DNA from: Myrmaecium sp. VS I D KN 1
Taxonomy: Eukaryota; Ascomycota; Dothideomycetes; Valsariales; Valsariaceae
NCBI GenBank assembly: GCA_019775845.1
Contig: JADQAV010000014.1
Location: 1 to 64,000 of the forward strand
DNA length: 64,000 bases
Reading direction: 5' to 3'
Below the pieces are notes generated by a model. It did not search any database. It was given only the letters and a program-made list of their open reading frames with translations, and had not been told where the DNA came from. The translations under genes were made by a program, and so were the position numbers. Of this stretch, positions 12,041 through 23,016 are shown piece by piece. Each line of letters begins with the position of its first letter. Position 1 is the first letter of the stretch.

Positions 12041-14267
12041 CGTGACATGACACTACCTGAACCTCTTACGTCGTTGCTTCTGCGTCGTCGCTGTTTGCCG
12101 TCGCTGCACTCCATTCCTCCCACCATGGATTAGATGATGTGTTTTGCAACACATCGGGCAAGCTTGCGCTAAATACCCGCATTGCGCGCGCAGCGGCTAT
12201 ACGAGAAGTGGTTGTATGTAGCCCCGTCCACGGCGGGCATTGCATTGCCATCACCTATTGGACGGGCTTGACGAGGGAATCACATAGAGTCGGGAATCGG
12301 GAAGCTGGGAACGGCGGGCCGCTGCCGCCTCTTGTTTTGGCCTGCCCGTGATGATGAGGTTGAAGCGCGCGATTTGCCGATTTGCGGCACGGCAGTTAGG
12401 TAGGTACGGATAGGTACCCTCTCCAGGTGCCGCCTATAAACGCCGTAGCCACCCCTCCACCGGCGTGTATGTAGTCAAGCTTGACGACGAGGCAAAAGGA
12501 AAAGCTCTGAGTGGGCGGGCGGTCACGCGAGGGCAAAGTGCAGCGAGTGAACCTTGCAGGGCGGGTTAGTGGTGATGGTGGATGCTGCTCGAACGGTGGG
12601 TGAATGGAGGATAAGGAACGCGGAGCGAGAGCTGCTTCTGAGCGAATCTCAGCCGTGGTGGTGGTGCAAAGAACGCAATTGCCGAGGAGATAAGAAGGCA
12701 CATACAGTAGGTCGCATGTACAGTACATGGTACTTACACACAACAGCTTCTCGTACTCTTAGTACTTACATATGCAGTACCACATACATATGTTCATATA
12801 CGGGAAGGATGGATATCGCGAGAGAGAAAGGCGACCAGGAGAAGGCAGCACAAGGCAAGGCAGGGCAAAAGGCAGAGCAGGGGGGTTAACAAGGGGAAGA
12901 GGAGGTGCGGCGGTGAAATTCACTGGCTACCTTCCATGCATGTTAAGGTCTTGTACATACATCGCCCCGGGCCGTTCCCCGTTCCCTATTGGGGGAAGAG
13001 GTGCATTTCACAAAAACCGAGGCAGGGAGGGGTTTGGTGACAGCGCAAGCGGGCGGCGGGCGGCGGGCGGCAGGCGGGAGGGCGGGCGGGCGGATGTGCG
13101 GGCTTGGGGGGAAAAGGCTGGGGGACTGCCAGGGAGTGGAGGACCACCGATTTCGGGCCTAGCGTGGTTTGTTATTCTCGGCCTTACACGACCAGCACTG
13201 GTCAGGCAAGTCAATGAAATCTATCTTTTTCCTCATCTGCAACGTCTACATGCCGACAATCTGTCGGTGGTAAGACCGAGGGTTCGCGCGCGCTTGTTCT
13301 TTTTCTTTGCTGACGGGAGGATCGAGCTATATCGAAGCTTTTCGTCCTCGCTAGCAAAGACGTGCATGAGATGACGCTCACTAGGAGGCGGACGGTGGGT
13401 AGGACATCTCACACCCCCCGGTCCTCAACCCCCCTGCTGTCTGACCTAAGCATCTGGCACACCTCAGCTCGTCCTCCAGCGACGACGACGAGCCTTTCGA
13501 ATCAGAGAAACACAAGAGATTGAAAGTGTGTAAGCGACGCACGCAGTGCAAGGATAGAGATAGCAGGTACGAGGTCGCAGCAGCAGCTAGGCGTGCACGC
13601 TTGCCAGGGAGGACTTCGCTCGCCCGGTCGATTTATGGCTCGTGTAAGGCGGGTAGGTGAGAAATCATTGTCGGGGGGGGCGCGGTGCATGGTATCGGAA
13701 AGAAAAGAACTTATTATCTATCCATCTGGTGTTGATGGGAAACGGAAGAGCAGGCATTTGCTACCACGTCCCGGCAGCAGAGCAGAATGACGGAAACAAA
13801 TCGAAGCACAGCGCTCGGTAAGTAAATTAATTTTTCGAAGTGCCCGACATATCCTACTACTAAATCGGCCATCATCGTTTCGATCTCTCCTGCCCGTATA
13901 TAAACGGTACATTTCTTGCTGCTGCTATAGGTACTAGGTAGGACGTTGCCTGCCCGGTCGCCCCGCCCCGCCCGCCCTCCCTCCCGCCGGAAGCGCGCCG
14001 CTGTAAGGCAAGGTTGTGGCGAGCTGCTGCCGGTATGCCGGGCGGGCACGCCCGGTTTTTGCGTGCATGCGGCGCGGCTGACAGACCGCCTCATCATCAC
14101 CACCCTCTCTCTCTCTGTCTCCCCGTCTTGTCTGGGCATCGTTGTATCCGCGACGGCTTCCGGTGGGCTACGTATCGTGAGATACGGCACAGGCACCTAT
14201 TCCATTGTTGTGGAGAGCTATCAAACCTGCGACCCTCGCCTTGTTCCTGTGCCTCGCGCTTCACATA

Positions 14268-14893
14268 CAGTATCCTGGCGCAGCCGATGGTTAGCGCTGG
14301 CGTCCTACACGTCTTAATAGAGAGAGATTGTAATTTAAGGTATCTTTCGATTGGCCTGGACAGGGATTAAAAGCCTCCCGTTAGAAAAAGCAAACAGGAC
14401 GCTAACCGGCGGGCCTGGCAACAGAGTATACAGTACTCGGACTACCAGGCAATCAGTAACCTGGCCAGGCTCAAAAATAGGCTTCGTATCCTGTCGTCTC
14501 GTGTATGTACATAGGTACCTAGCCACGCATCACCTATCTGCACGGGCAAATACGTCATCTCCTCGCTCTCTAATCATTGCACCCAGCCTTCGAATTGCTC
14601 TGTCAGGTGGCTCCATGTTCGTAGATTGCTTCAAGGTTGCAAGCTCACGCATAAAGTACATATCCACTAACTTACCTGATATCCTCGCATCCCATATGTA
14701 AGAGTGATCTAGCGTCCGTCCCACCTGGAGTATACTCTGTTGCCAGGCCCGCCGGTTAGCGTCCTGTTTGCTTTTTCTAACGGGAGGCTTTTAATCCCTG
14801 TCCAGGCCAATCGAAAGATACCTTAAATTACAATCTCTCTCTATTAAGACGTGTAGGATGCCAGCGCTAACCATCGGCTGCGCCAGGACACTG
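14268..14893. mobile_element. TA-flanked inverted-repeat element (MITE-like)
   Basis: Two 164-bp arms, 14268-14431 and 14730-14893, are perfect reverse complements except at two positions, both transitions (162/164). The outer ends are CAGTATCCTGGCG and CAGTGTCCTGGCG, each preceded by TA (14266-14267 and 14894-14895), as expected for Tc1/mariner-superfamily insertion. The 298-bp interior holds no recognisable transposase. Two readings fit: one 626-bp non-autonomous element with long terminal repeats, or two opposite copies of a roughly 165-bp MITE. The second is suggested because each arm's own ends share a weak inverted match around GGTTAGCG. The near identity of the arms implies a recent origin. 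Confidence 0.75.
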
Positions 14894-15000
14894 TACCTAT
14901 GCAGAGGAGTCAGGCTGAAGGCCGAGCATTCACATTTGCATTCACATTCACACCGTCTCAACTCGACTTTTAGCGTGGCTTCGCTTTCGGCAGATGAACA

Positions 15001-15024
15001 GCCAGCCAGCCAGCCAGCCAGCCA
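15001..15024. repeat. (AGCC)n tetranucleotide repeat
   Basis: Uninterrupted GCCA units (gccagccagccagccagcca...). Shorter versions of the same tetranucleotide occur at about 5945-5970, 10065-10090 and 15540-15590. Confidence 0.9.
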
Positions 15025-15297
15025 GAACAAGGCCAACAGGCAGACAAACAGGCAGGCAGGCAAGGATGTGCAGCGGGTGTGGGGCTTGCTAGCTCGGGAG
15101 TGGGGTCGGTCCCCTGTGCCTGTGGGTGTGGGCCCGACCAACCGAGCAGCAACCAGGCAAAAGAAAAGACAGAAGAAAGAAAAAAAGAAAAAACGTGTCC
15201 CGACAGGTCACATGACCGATAGCTCATGCGACCAACCGCCCGCCCGAGGCTAGCTAAACTGTTAGTGCCTAAGGTACCTAACCCTGATTTGCGGGCC

Positions 15298-15318
15298 GGG
15301 GGGGGGGGGGGGGGGGGG
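15298..15318. repeat. Poly-G tract
   Basis: Twenty-one consecutive G, followed after an A by further G runs up to 15333. Such tracts can form quadruplexes and are also prone to sequencing length errors. Confidence 0.9.
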
Positions 15319-16245
15319 AGGGGTGGGGGGGGGATCCAGTTTTTTGAGTACTCAAGGCCAGGGCCTGCCTGCCTGTATGTCTGTCTACCTGCATGGTTTT
15401 ATTGGCTGTAGACTGGATGAATGGGCGGTGTCCTTCGGAAAACGCATCAATACGATCGAGGCAAACGTACGGACCCGGATCTGTGAATGAGAGATGGAGA
15501 AGGAGAGCCAGAGAGGGCGAAGGCGTGTGGAGGAGGGACCCAGCCAGCCAGCCACATCGCGTCTACACCAGCCAACCAGCCAGGCGTGAAACGGTCATCG
15601 TGTTACGAGGTGTAGTAGTATGCGCTGTTTGTCCATTCCGATCGTTCACCGCGCGCGCTCGCGTTGGTGGTGAAAGGTGGTGGTGGCAGTGCTCCCAGCC
15701 TGCCTAACCAACCACCTCTAGCCAGGAATGAGGAGCCCATCCCCCCTACGCCTTGGGCAGTTGGTGAAGATGGATGCGTTGGCGTGGTTCTAGCTGCGCG
15801 TGGTGGTGGTGCGTTTCTGTTCGAGCCCAAAGAAAAACATGAACAGAACAACCGCAAAAGTTTAAATCGCCTTGCCCGCAGACAGGGCGGGGCACATGAT
15901 GCTAGCCAGCTGCAGGAGGAGGACCAAGATGGAGGATGAGGAGTGGTACCTTATGCACAGTAGTGGTAGTAACAGCATCATCATCATGCATAGTGGTTGG
16001 CAGTAGTAGTAAGGCACAGCAGGAGAGCACACAGACAATGTCCTGTAACTTCAGGCTGCGATGCGGGCAAGGAAATGTCTGTATTAGAAAATGAGATAGA
16101 TCACATTGATGATTATTATTCAATTTGCCTTCCCAACTTCTCTCTTCGGTTCGAGGGCTTCTGAATGACTTCTTCTTGGTCAGTCATTCCATTGACGCCG
16201 ACGATGTGCATGCATGCAAGCTCCTCCTGTACTCTCCCAATGTAT

Positions 16246-19200
16246 TCACTCCTCCTCGTCTGCGTCATCCGTCCCGCTAGCTTCCTCGTCCTCCTCTCCC
16301 GGCGTATGGGTTTCGTCGTCGTCGCCATCTTCGTCGTCGTCGTTCTCCTCGGATGGCGATTCGTCGGGTTCATCCGGCATAACGACGCTATTGAGGTGGG
16401 TGATCTGTGGCGGAACAGTAGTTCAAATTAGCTAGCATTCTCCGCTGCTTCTAGTAGAGTACCGTGAAGAATGTTATGCCTTCTCCTTCTCCTCACGGGA
16501 AAACGCAGATGGCGTCCACTCTTGCTCCCCCGCCGCACCGGGAAGAGGCCGTTTCTGCGAGACTATTTTGGCTTGAGGGTCCCTGGCGCGCCACCAGTCC
16601 ACCGGCGGTGCCCGCGCTCGTGGATCTGGTAGAGACGGCGGCACGGAGGACGAGAGAGCTATTGGCTGCCATCTTTCCAAGTGGTCTGATTTCCGCTGTC
16701 GTTCACTCCACGATAGCTTCCGTTCGGTTCTCGGGGTAGTGGCAGGTTCGGATTTGATACTTACAAAGGGGACTAGGCATGAGATGAGCTCGGCTACATT
16801 CTCGAACCCTTTTTCTCCGAGGACTGCTTCGTCAGGGAGCCTCTTGCCCAGGGTGTAGTTTCTCAGCCGGAGAAGTTCAATGTCTTTGTGGTCCTTGTCG
16901 TAGTCCTATGAAATTGAGCAAGATCCTTGCGTGTTAGTTATTTGGACATGTACTCCACTCCAGTCGCCGGACGTAGCATATGCAAGTGCCGAGGGAAACT
17001 TCCGCCCTGACTGCGCCCTCCTTTGCCATGAGCGGCGTGGCGAGGTGGAGCCGATAACTATGCCTTGACTCGATGGTCCGTCAGTGAAAGCAAGAGCACA
17101 GCAGTCACCACGCTTTCTACGTCACGACTCTACGTATGTGTAGATCCGTAGGTATGTCGAAGTGAACTGGCGGTCGTGAACGTCTGATGCCGTACGGGTT
17201 AGACTGTTTCCTGTTTGGTACGAGCTGGATTGCCGGTTCCGAGCATGGGAGCTCGCGAGGTGAACCCCTCAGCCATGGCCGTGCAAGAAACAACAACAAC
17301 AAGTGCATAGCAACATGTTCACCCAGTATCATCTAGAACTGGTGCACCAAATAGAGCAGATGCAGCTACTTTCGTCTGTCTTCACACGGATTGAAGGCAT
17401 TATCCAGAGCAATTGCGAGCGGCAGCATTACGCTTCTCCTTTACAAAGTTTCACCAGTGCAGACGGTCTTATCAACCAGTCTGAACAAAGATTATATGAC
17501 GGGCAACGGAGGCAGTCAGGGCATTGGTTCCCGGCACTTCTGTTTCTGTGAGTCGTTCAGCATTGGACGGAAAACTGACCTTGGGTTTCGTTTTCAAGGC
17601 GTTCTCGGCGTTTTGCTTCGTGAAAGCCCTCACCACTTTCTCCTCGTCATCCTCGGCATCGTCAAAGAAGGCTCTTCGAATCCGCTGATCCCTCAGAACC
17701 ATCTTCAGCTTGTGAGGTCTTCGATCGATGTCGCGTCGCAAGGCTGCGAGAGGTTGCGCTTCTGGCATCCACAGACCACCGCCTAGCCCCATCCACCGAG
17801 TCAGCAAACACTCAACAGATCGTTCGGTACAATAAGGTTAAGAAGAAGAGCAGGCGAGCAGTCCTCGTAAGGTATGGCTGCTCTTGAATCAGGAGAGACA
17901 CTTGTACTGTGTGCATGGCTAGCTGTCGTATGGCCTTGGGGTCGAAACAGGCCTCACTGTCCAATACATTTCTGACAAGCTATATCTCTCGACGATGCTT
18001 GTCGGTCTAAAGTTCTACTCAATGATCGAGGGTAGCATCGAGATCGTCATAGATGCCAGGAACACTGCTACAGAGATGCTGATAGCCAGGTCTGCAACAC
18101 CGAGTATTGCATCTTGCGTCGGCTCCATTCTCCTCGTTTGGATGGAAGGATGTGAACCGGTCGCAAACCTCGGTTTGCTTTGACGCAAGGCAAAGGATAG
18201 ATGTCCTTGAGCTAATGCTGTGCCACGACTTATGGTTCCAGCGGTTGAAGTGGCTTCGTGGTGCGTATCTGGCCTTGGTGTTGTTCGATGAGGGCAATTT
18301 TCTAACAATCAACCGACCAGTGTCCATCTCCATCTGAGGACGGATATACGGCGTCAAGGATCCTACTTGGCAAGCAGAGTGCCGCGCAGGCCGCTCATCG
18401 TTTGGCGCGTATCGACGACGGCACCGGATACAATAGAGCTTTGCTGCGGACCAAAGGTATTCCGGTTGCAAGACTCGAGACTACCGACTTCTCGACACGA
18501 GCAGTGTAGGGTATAACAAGTGATGGTGGAAACCTGCGTGAGAAAAGGACCCATGCGTAGCTACAGCTAGAGCAGCACGTGGGTATTCGGCGGTATCGTA
18601 AAGTGTCAGGACTCCCGTCAGTTCAGACGTAGCCCTTGAAGCCGCGTCCGGACGTTACACAGCATCCTGCCATATCTTCAACAGTCTAATGCCTTGACCG
18701 GCCATGGACTCTACTGGCCCGCAATGGCTCGAGGTTGGAAGGGCTCTGATAAGCCACCTAGCCAGCCCTAGAGCCCGTAGACATGCTTTGACGGTTATGT
18801 ATGCCCAGCACATGCCGAGTCTTCGCGCAGTCCAATTCACAACAAATGTTCTCGCATGTTAAGAGAAAGAAAGCGTTCCTTACCAACGTAGCTACCGCCA
18901 TCGGGCTTGATCTGAACGTAGTAAGCGGCATACGGGCCTTTCCGACCCGTGCGGGACCTGGCTACTTCGTTAACAATGGCCGCGGAGGAGTGGGTCGGAA
19001 GCGTCGCACCAAGCTGCGGAGAAGTACGGCTACAATTGAATTAGTGTACAATCCTCAGGAGCTTCAAGGCAAAGTAGCGGACCTTGTATGGAGTCGGATC
19101 TTTCGAGAATCTGACGTCCCTGTATATCTTGAAAACCTGAAGGAACACTGATATCAGACCGTGAACGCCGTGGCAAGTGAACTAACGTGACTTCGGATTC

Positions 19201-20397
19201 TGAGCGGCCTTACCACGTCCTTGACCGGCAGTTCCGGAATCGTTTCGTCCAATTCAGCTACCTTGTGAGTCAAAGCTTCAACGAATGAAGTCCAATCCTG
19301 CAAAGAGGTTCGGTAGTCTGGATCGTGCACTGTTACCCTCGCATAGCGGTGTTAGCTTTGCCACGGTTGCTCTCGTTCTCGTTTCACCCGCCACATCATA
19401 TACACAAAACGAACCGGTACCCCAATGAGTACTTTCTCGTGCCTAGGGGGCAGGACTGCATCTTCGTGCAGTACTAGACCCAACTAGACTTCATGAAGCG
19501 GGTACACCGAGTCTGCGGCTTTATTATAGTCGTCACACGCCGTCGCTGACGCACTTGCCGCGCGCCTAATGCAACTCACATATGCAATGTGACAGAGAAC
19601 GCTAGCCCATGGCAGAAGTTGCTTCACGAAGCGGCGTCGACCGCTTTGAAGGCACGAAAGAACGCCTCGAAAGCCAGAAGAACGCAAGAGAGCCGGCATT
19701 GATCGCATCCAGCAGCGTTGGGCAGCGACAAGCCTCCAAGGAGACCGTCCAGGCGTAGCAAATGTAGTACTTACTCTTGAGCCATTGTCTGCGCCTATCA
19801 GCAACTTCTATTGGTGAAGATAGACGCGAATGTTGCATACCTGTCATTGTTCCGAAGCAAATCCGCAAGGAAGAGCATCGTGTTGGGGTGGATAGTGCTG
19901 TCGGTGTACGGCACATCACCTGGATCTCTAGCCTTTGGCTTTTTGATCACAATCTGCGTGCCTGGACGCAATCCGGTCTTCGCGCCTGCCCTCCACAACC
20001 CTCCGTCATTGAAGGTCCTGTTGGTCGAGGTGGTGGATTGCTTCTTGCTGCGGGCCTTTCTGCTCTTGGTTGCGTTGTCCTCTTCAGACTCTTCTCTATC
20101 CAACTCATCCTCACCAGTATCAGATGCATTGGACTCGCTCTTCCATCCGTATTCAGAGCCTTGGTCATCACTTTCTGCTTTAACTGAACTCAAAGATGAA
20201 TCTTCCTCCTCATCCGGGTCACTTTCCAGCTTCCGCTTGAAGTAAGCACTCTTGGTAGGCGTTGCGTTAGCAACTTTGGCTCGTCTCGGGAGCTTGGAGA
20301 CTTCCGATTCCTTAGGCGATGACGCAGGTCGTTTGGTAGATCTCTGGGAAGCGGTGCTTGAAACCAGGGATTGTCTTGTAGACCTGCGGGGAGGCAT
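16246..20397 (-). CDS. DUF2461 (TIGR02453) family protein, intron-rich
   Basis: Nine exons, 20397..19841, 19788..19775, 19329..19214, 19136..19083, 19029..19010, 18957..18884, 17782..17580, 16905..16765 and 16404..16246, join in frame to 445 residues. The N-terminal 150 residues are Ser/Lys/Glu-rich and disordered with basic nuclear-localisation-like runs. The DUF2461 domain follows, with the family signatures DVRFSKDPTPYK, AAWSRTGRKGPYAAYYVQIKP, GGGLWMPEA and LRLRNYTLGKRLPDE. The tail is very acidic (EENDDDEDGDDDE), ending DADEEE. Function of the family is unknown. Exons 2 and 5 are only 14 and 20 nt; they are placed because they alone restore both frame and conserved residues. Introns of 445, 1101, 674 and 360 bp are far longer than the 52-77 bp introns in the same gene. 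The first intron donors (GTATGC, GTAAGT) are good; the 19082 donor GTCCGC is weak. Confidence 0.85.
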
Positions 20398-20702
20398 GGC
20401 GGCTGTGTCGGGCTATGTTCCTCCTGGGACTCGAAGCGCAGTGTCAGTGAGTTGGGAATTCCTGGATTTCCTAGGGACGGACTGATCATCGGTTCATAAA
20501 GCTGCCTTTGATGAACGCGCTGGGTGTTTTGTGTCCGTGCGCAGAGTAAGATGGATCTGCCTGTTCGATCTCCGGGCGTATCATGGCCCGTGCGTTTCGC
20601 GATCAGTATCAGAAAAAGTTACAGTACGGAGTACTACAGTACGGCCCTGTTCAACTTCCGCATTCCGCACTTATTTGACCAAATCAGGCTGTCCACAACA
20701 AC
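20398..20702. promoter_or_regulatory. Divergent promoter between DUF2461 gene and TYW3
   Basis: 305 bp separate the two start codons, so both genes must start from this interval. It contains the AT-richer stretch agaaaaagttacagtacggagtactacagtacgg (20610-20644). I see no distinctive operator. Confidence 0.5.
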
Positions 20703-21635
20703 ATGGTTAAGGCTAAAGGCTCTGACTTTATGGAGAGGAAACGGGCCTATGTCCGCAACCTTGCCATCCCTGACAGCGACTATAGTGATCTCTCCCCCAA
20801 AGGCTCCGTCGATGAGCCGATACGCGCTTTTATAGATGAAATTAACCGGATTGATGGGCTTGTTACGACAAGCAGCTGTTCTGGTCGAATAAGCGTGTTT
20901 TTGGAGGGCAAAAAGAAATCAGATGCTTCCGAACTGGAAAATCAAGATGAACGTCCACAGGAAGCAACATCAAAGCCAGCTGGGCCTGGAGGAAAGGGAG
21001 GGGGCGGAAGCTGGTTATATGTTTCTCATGATCCAGTCCAGGTTCCGGAAGATCCCTCTCAATCCCATTTCATGCGCCTCTTTGGCTTGGACGGAAACGA
21101 GGGGGTAGAGAATCTCATATTCGGTTCTTCAACGAGGCATATTCACCTCAAATTCGAGCCCATGGTAATCATTCTCAAATGATTCACAATCTTTACGCGG
21201 TTGCTAAAAACAGCCAGATCCTTCACGTACTGACATCGAGCTACGAGAACGCTCAGATGGTTCTGGCCTCTGCCCTAACTTCTGGTTTCCGTGAGAGCGG
21301 TGCTGTTGCATTGGGAACCAATGGCGCAGGAGAAGCGACCCCCATGGTAGCTGTGCGCAGTACTGGCTTATCCTTTGATGCCATCATCGGGTACCAAAGC
21401 TCCACTGGCAAGAATGTTCCAATGGTCAATGAGACATACCTGCGGAGACTTGTAGAGATTGCCAATGAGAGATTCAAGGTGAATATGGAGAGGATAGACC
21501 GGTTCCGTACGAAACTTCTGGAGTGTTACGGAGTCATATCGACTCCAGCAACGGAGAATCAATGGGAAGATGCAGAGGCAAGGAGAAAGCGGAAGAGGGA
21601 AGAAGGTCTCGCAAGACAAAAAGCTCTGCATGCGA

Positions 21636-21669
<34 letters not shown>

Positions 21670-21760
21670 AGAAGGGCCAGAACGGAAAGGTCAATCTGCC
21701 CAGAGTGTTGATCAAGAACCAGTCGAGAGTATTTCCACTGGTGCAATGTTCAACGAATGA
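20703..21760 (+). CDS. TYW3: tRNA wybutosine-synthesizing protein 3 (TYW3)
   Basis: Two exons, 20703..21164 and 21218..21760, with a 53-bp phase-0 intron, give 334 residues. TYW3 is the S-adenosylmethionine-dependent methyltransferase that methylates the yW-86 intermediate during wybutosine synthesis at G37 of tRNA-Phe, in the cytoplasm. The sequence shows the family landmarks in order: SDLSPKGSVDEPI near the N-terminus, TTSSCSGRISVF, a WLYVSHDP strand, RHIHLKFEPM|ILHVLT across the splice site, and the GFRESGAV motif. The C-terminal part after about residue 270 is a charged coil containing an 11-glutamine run, outside the conserved fold. The annotated start is the first in-frame ATG and leaves a normal family N-terminus. 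It is divergent from the DUF2461 gene. Confidence 0.93.
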
Positions 21761-22113
21761 TAGAAAAATACTCCGTCAATGTTCACTCGTCGAGACCGTT
21801 ATATTGCTATGCCGGCCCCAGTCGAAATTGGATATTCTCCGGATATGTTTCCTGTGTATCGAAAAGTCGCCGTCTTCATAGCCTGAAGCCTCCGTGTGGT
21901 CAACTTCATCCAATATTGAACGGAACTCATGCGGTGAGTTCTCGGAGACTTTTTGCTCTACCTGCCAGCACTCGCAGCGGCACCCATTCAGTACCAGGGC
22001 TACGAAATCGCATATAAAGCCAATGCCTCAGAGCACTAACAGATGAGATGAACAAAACCAGGACGCCCTTGATTTAAGCCAGAATTTGATATCTCAACAT
22101 AACTTCCACAAAG
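21761..22113. other. Intergenic spacer, TYW3 to methyltransferase
   Basis: 353 bp between same-strand genes. I see nothing beyond the TYW3 3' end and the promoter of the next gene. Confidence 0.5.
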
Positions 22114-23016
22114 ATGGCTCATTCCCACGACCACCAGTCAACCTCATACAATCAGCAGCTTGCGGAGGCGAACAAGAAATACTATGAGTACGCATCGTGC
22201 CAGAAGGACTTGAAGACAGAAGATAACTAACAGCAGCCCAGCGACAAGGCAAATTGGTTTGATCAGGAAGAATGGCAGGTGAAAATGATCAACCAACTCA
22301 AGCAAGCTGTATCCGACCACCTGGACTGGATGGGAGTCGCTTGGACCGACAGTCCAAAGGCCACAGCCTCCGACGGCCGCCCTCATGAAGTACGCATGCT
22401 CGACTACGCATGTGGGACTGGTGCTATATCCGAAGTGAGAGCAATCCCCTCTCTCGGGACTTAGCTAGCTAACTAGGTCCTCCAGGTCATCCAGCCTCAC
22501 GTCACACATCTCCTCGGAATTGACGTATCCCCCAAGGTCATTGAGGCCTATAACGAGCTCGCGCGGTCCCGGAATCTTTCCCCGGAGCGGATGTCAGGCA
22601 TCGTCGGGGATCTCCTGGGCGAGTCTCCTCCCCCAATGGGCCTGGAGTGGTCTTCGGTCGACCTGATCACCGTAGGGATGGCGTATCATCATCTGGCCTC
22701 TCCGGCCGATGCCACCAGGAGGTTCGCTGAGCACCTAGCCCCCGGAGGGGTCCTGTTCATTTCGGATTTCCTGGCCCCCCGGAGCGAGGATGAGAAGCCG
22801 CCCGAGGCTGTCTTCGACAAGGTTAAGGGCGCGGTAACGAGTCACGCCGTTCACGGCTTCACTGAAGACGGGATTCGCAAGATGTTCGCCGACGCCGGAC
22901 TGGTGGATGTCAAGATCAGCGTGCTCGAGGAGAAGTTTGTCATGATCCTGTCGGCAATAGAGGTCCGGCCGACGGTCTTCTTTGCTAGAGGCGTGAAACC
23001 GAGGAGCTCTGAGTAA
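22114..23016 (+). CDS. Class I SAM-dependent methyltransferase
   Basis: Three exons, 22114..22187, 22242..22434 and 22486..23016, give 265 residues. The introns are 54 and 51 bp. The first acceptor is taken at cccag|CGAC because nearer AGs break the frame. Motif I of the Rossmann methyltransferase fold is LDYACGTGAIS (glycine loop for S-adenosylmethionine), followed by GIDVSPKVIEAYN (acidic residue after strand 2) and later DLITVGMAYHHL and LAPGGVLFISDFL, in the usual order of UbiE/methyltransferase-11-type enzymes. No organelle signal is visible. The substrate is unknown; homologues in fungi act on small molecules or proteins and the sequence does not choose between them. Length is normal for the fold. 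Confidence 0.85.

Larger units (their letters stand above)
3971..16245. other. 12.3 kb region with no supportable gene
   Basis: Between the Zn2Cys6 start codon and the DUF2461 stop codon no frame gives a recognisable domain or consistent exon set. Open frames exist on both strands but are Arg/Pro/Ser-rich products of GC-rich low-complexity DNA and overlap each other. The stretch contains microsatellites, (GGCT/AGCC)n tracts near 7.8, 10.07, 15.0 and 15.5 kb, GTAC-rich palindromic DNA near 11.9 kb, and one inverted-repeat element. It probably includes a long 5' regulatory region for the Zn2Cys6 gene and may hold non-coding transcripts, which cannot be seen from sequence alone. Confidence 0.6.

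Noticed and set aside
20703-23016. SAM-metabolism cluster (TYW3, methyltransferase, RID, SAM carrier)
   Set aside because: The genes are scattered over 35 kb among unrelated housekeeping genes and on both strands; co-location looks coincidental.
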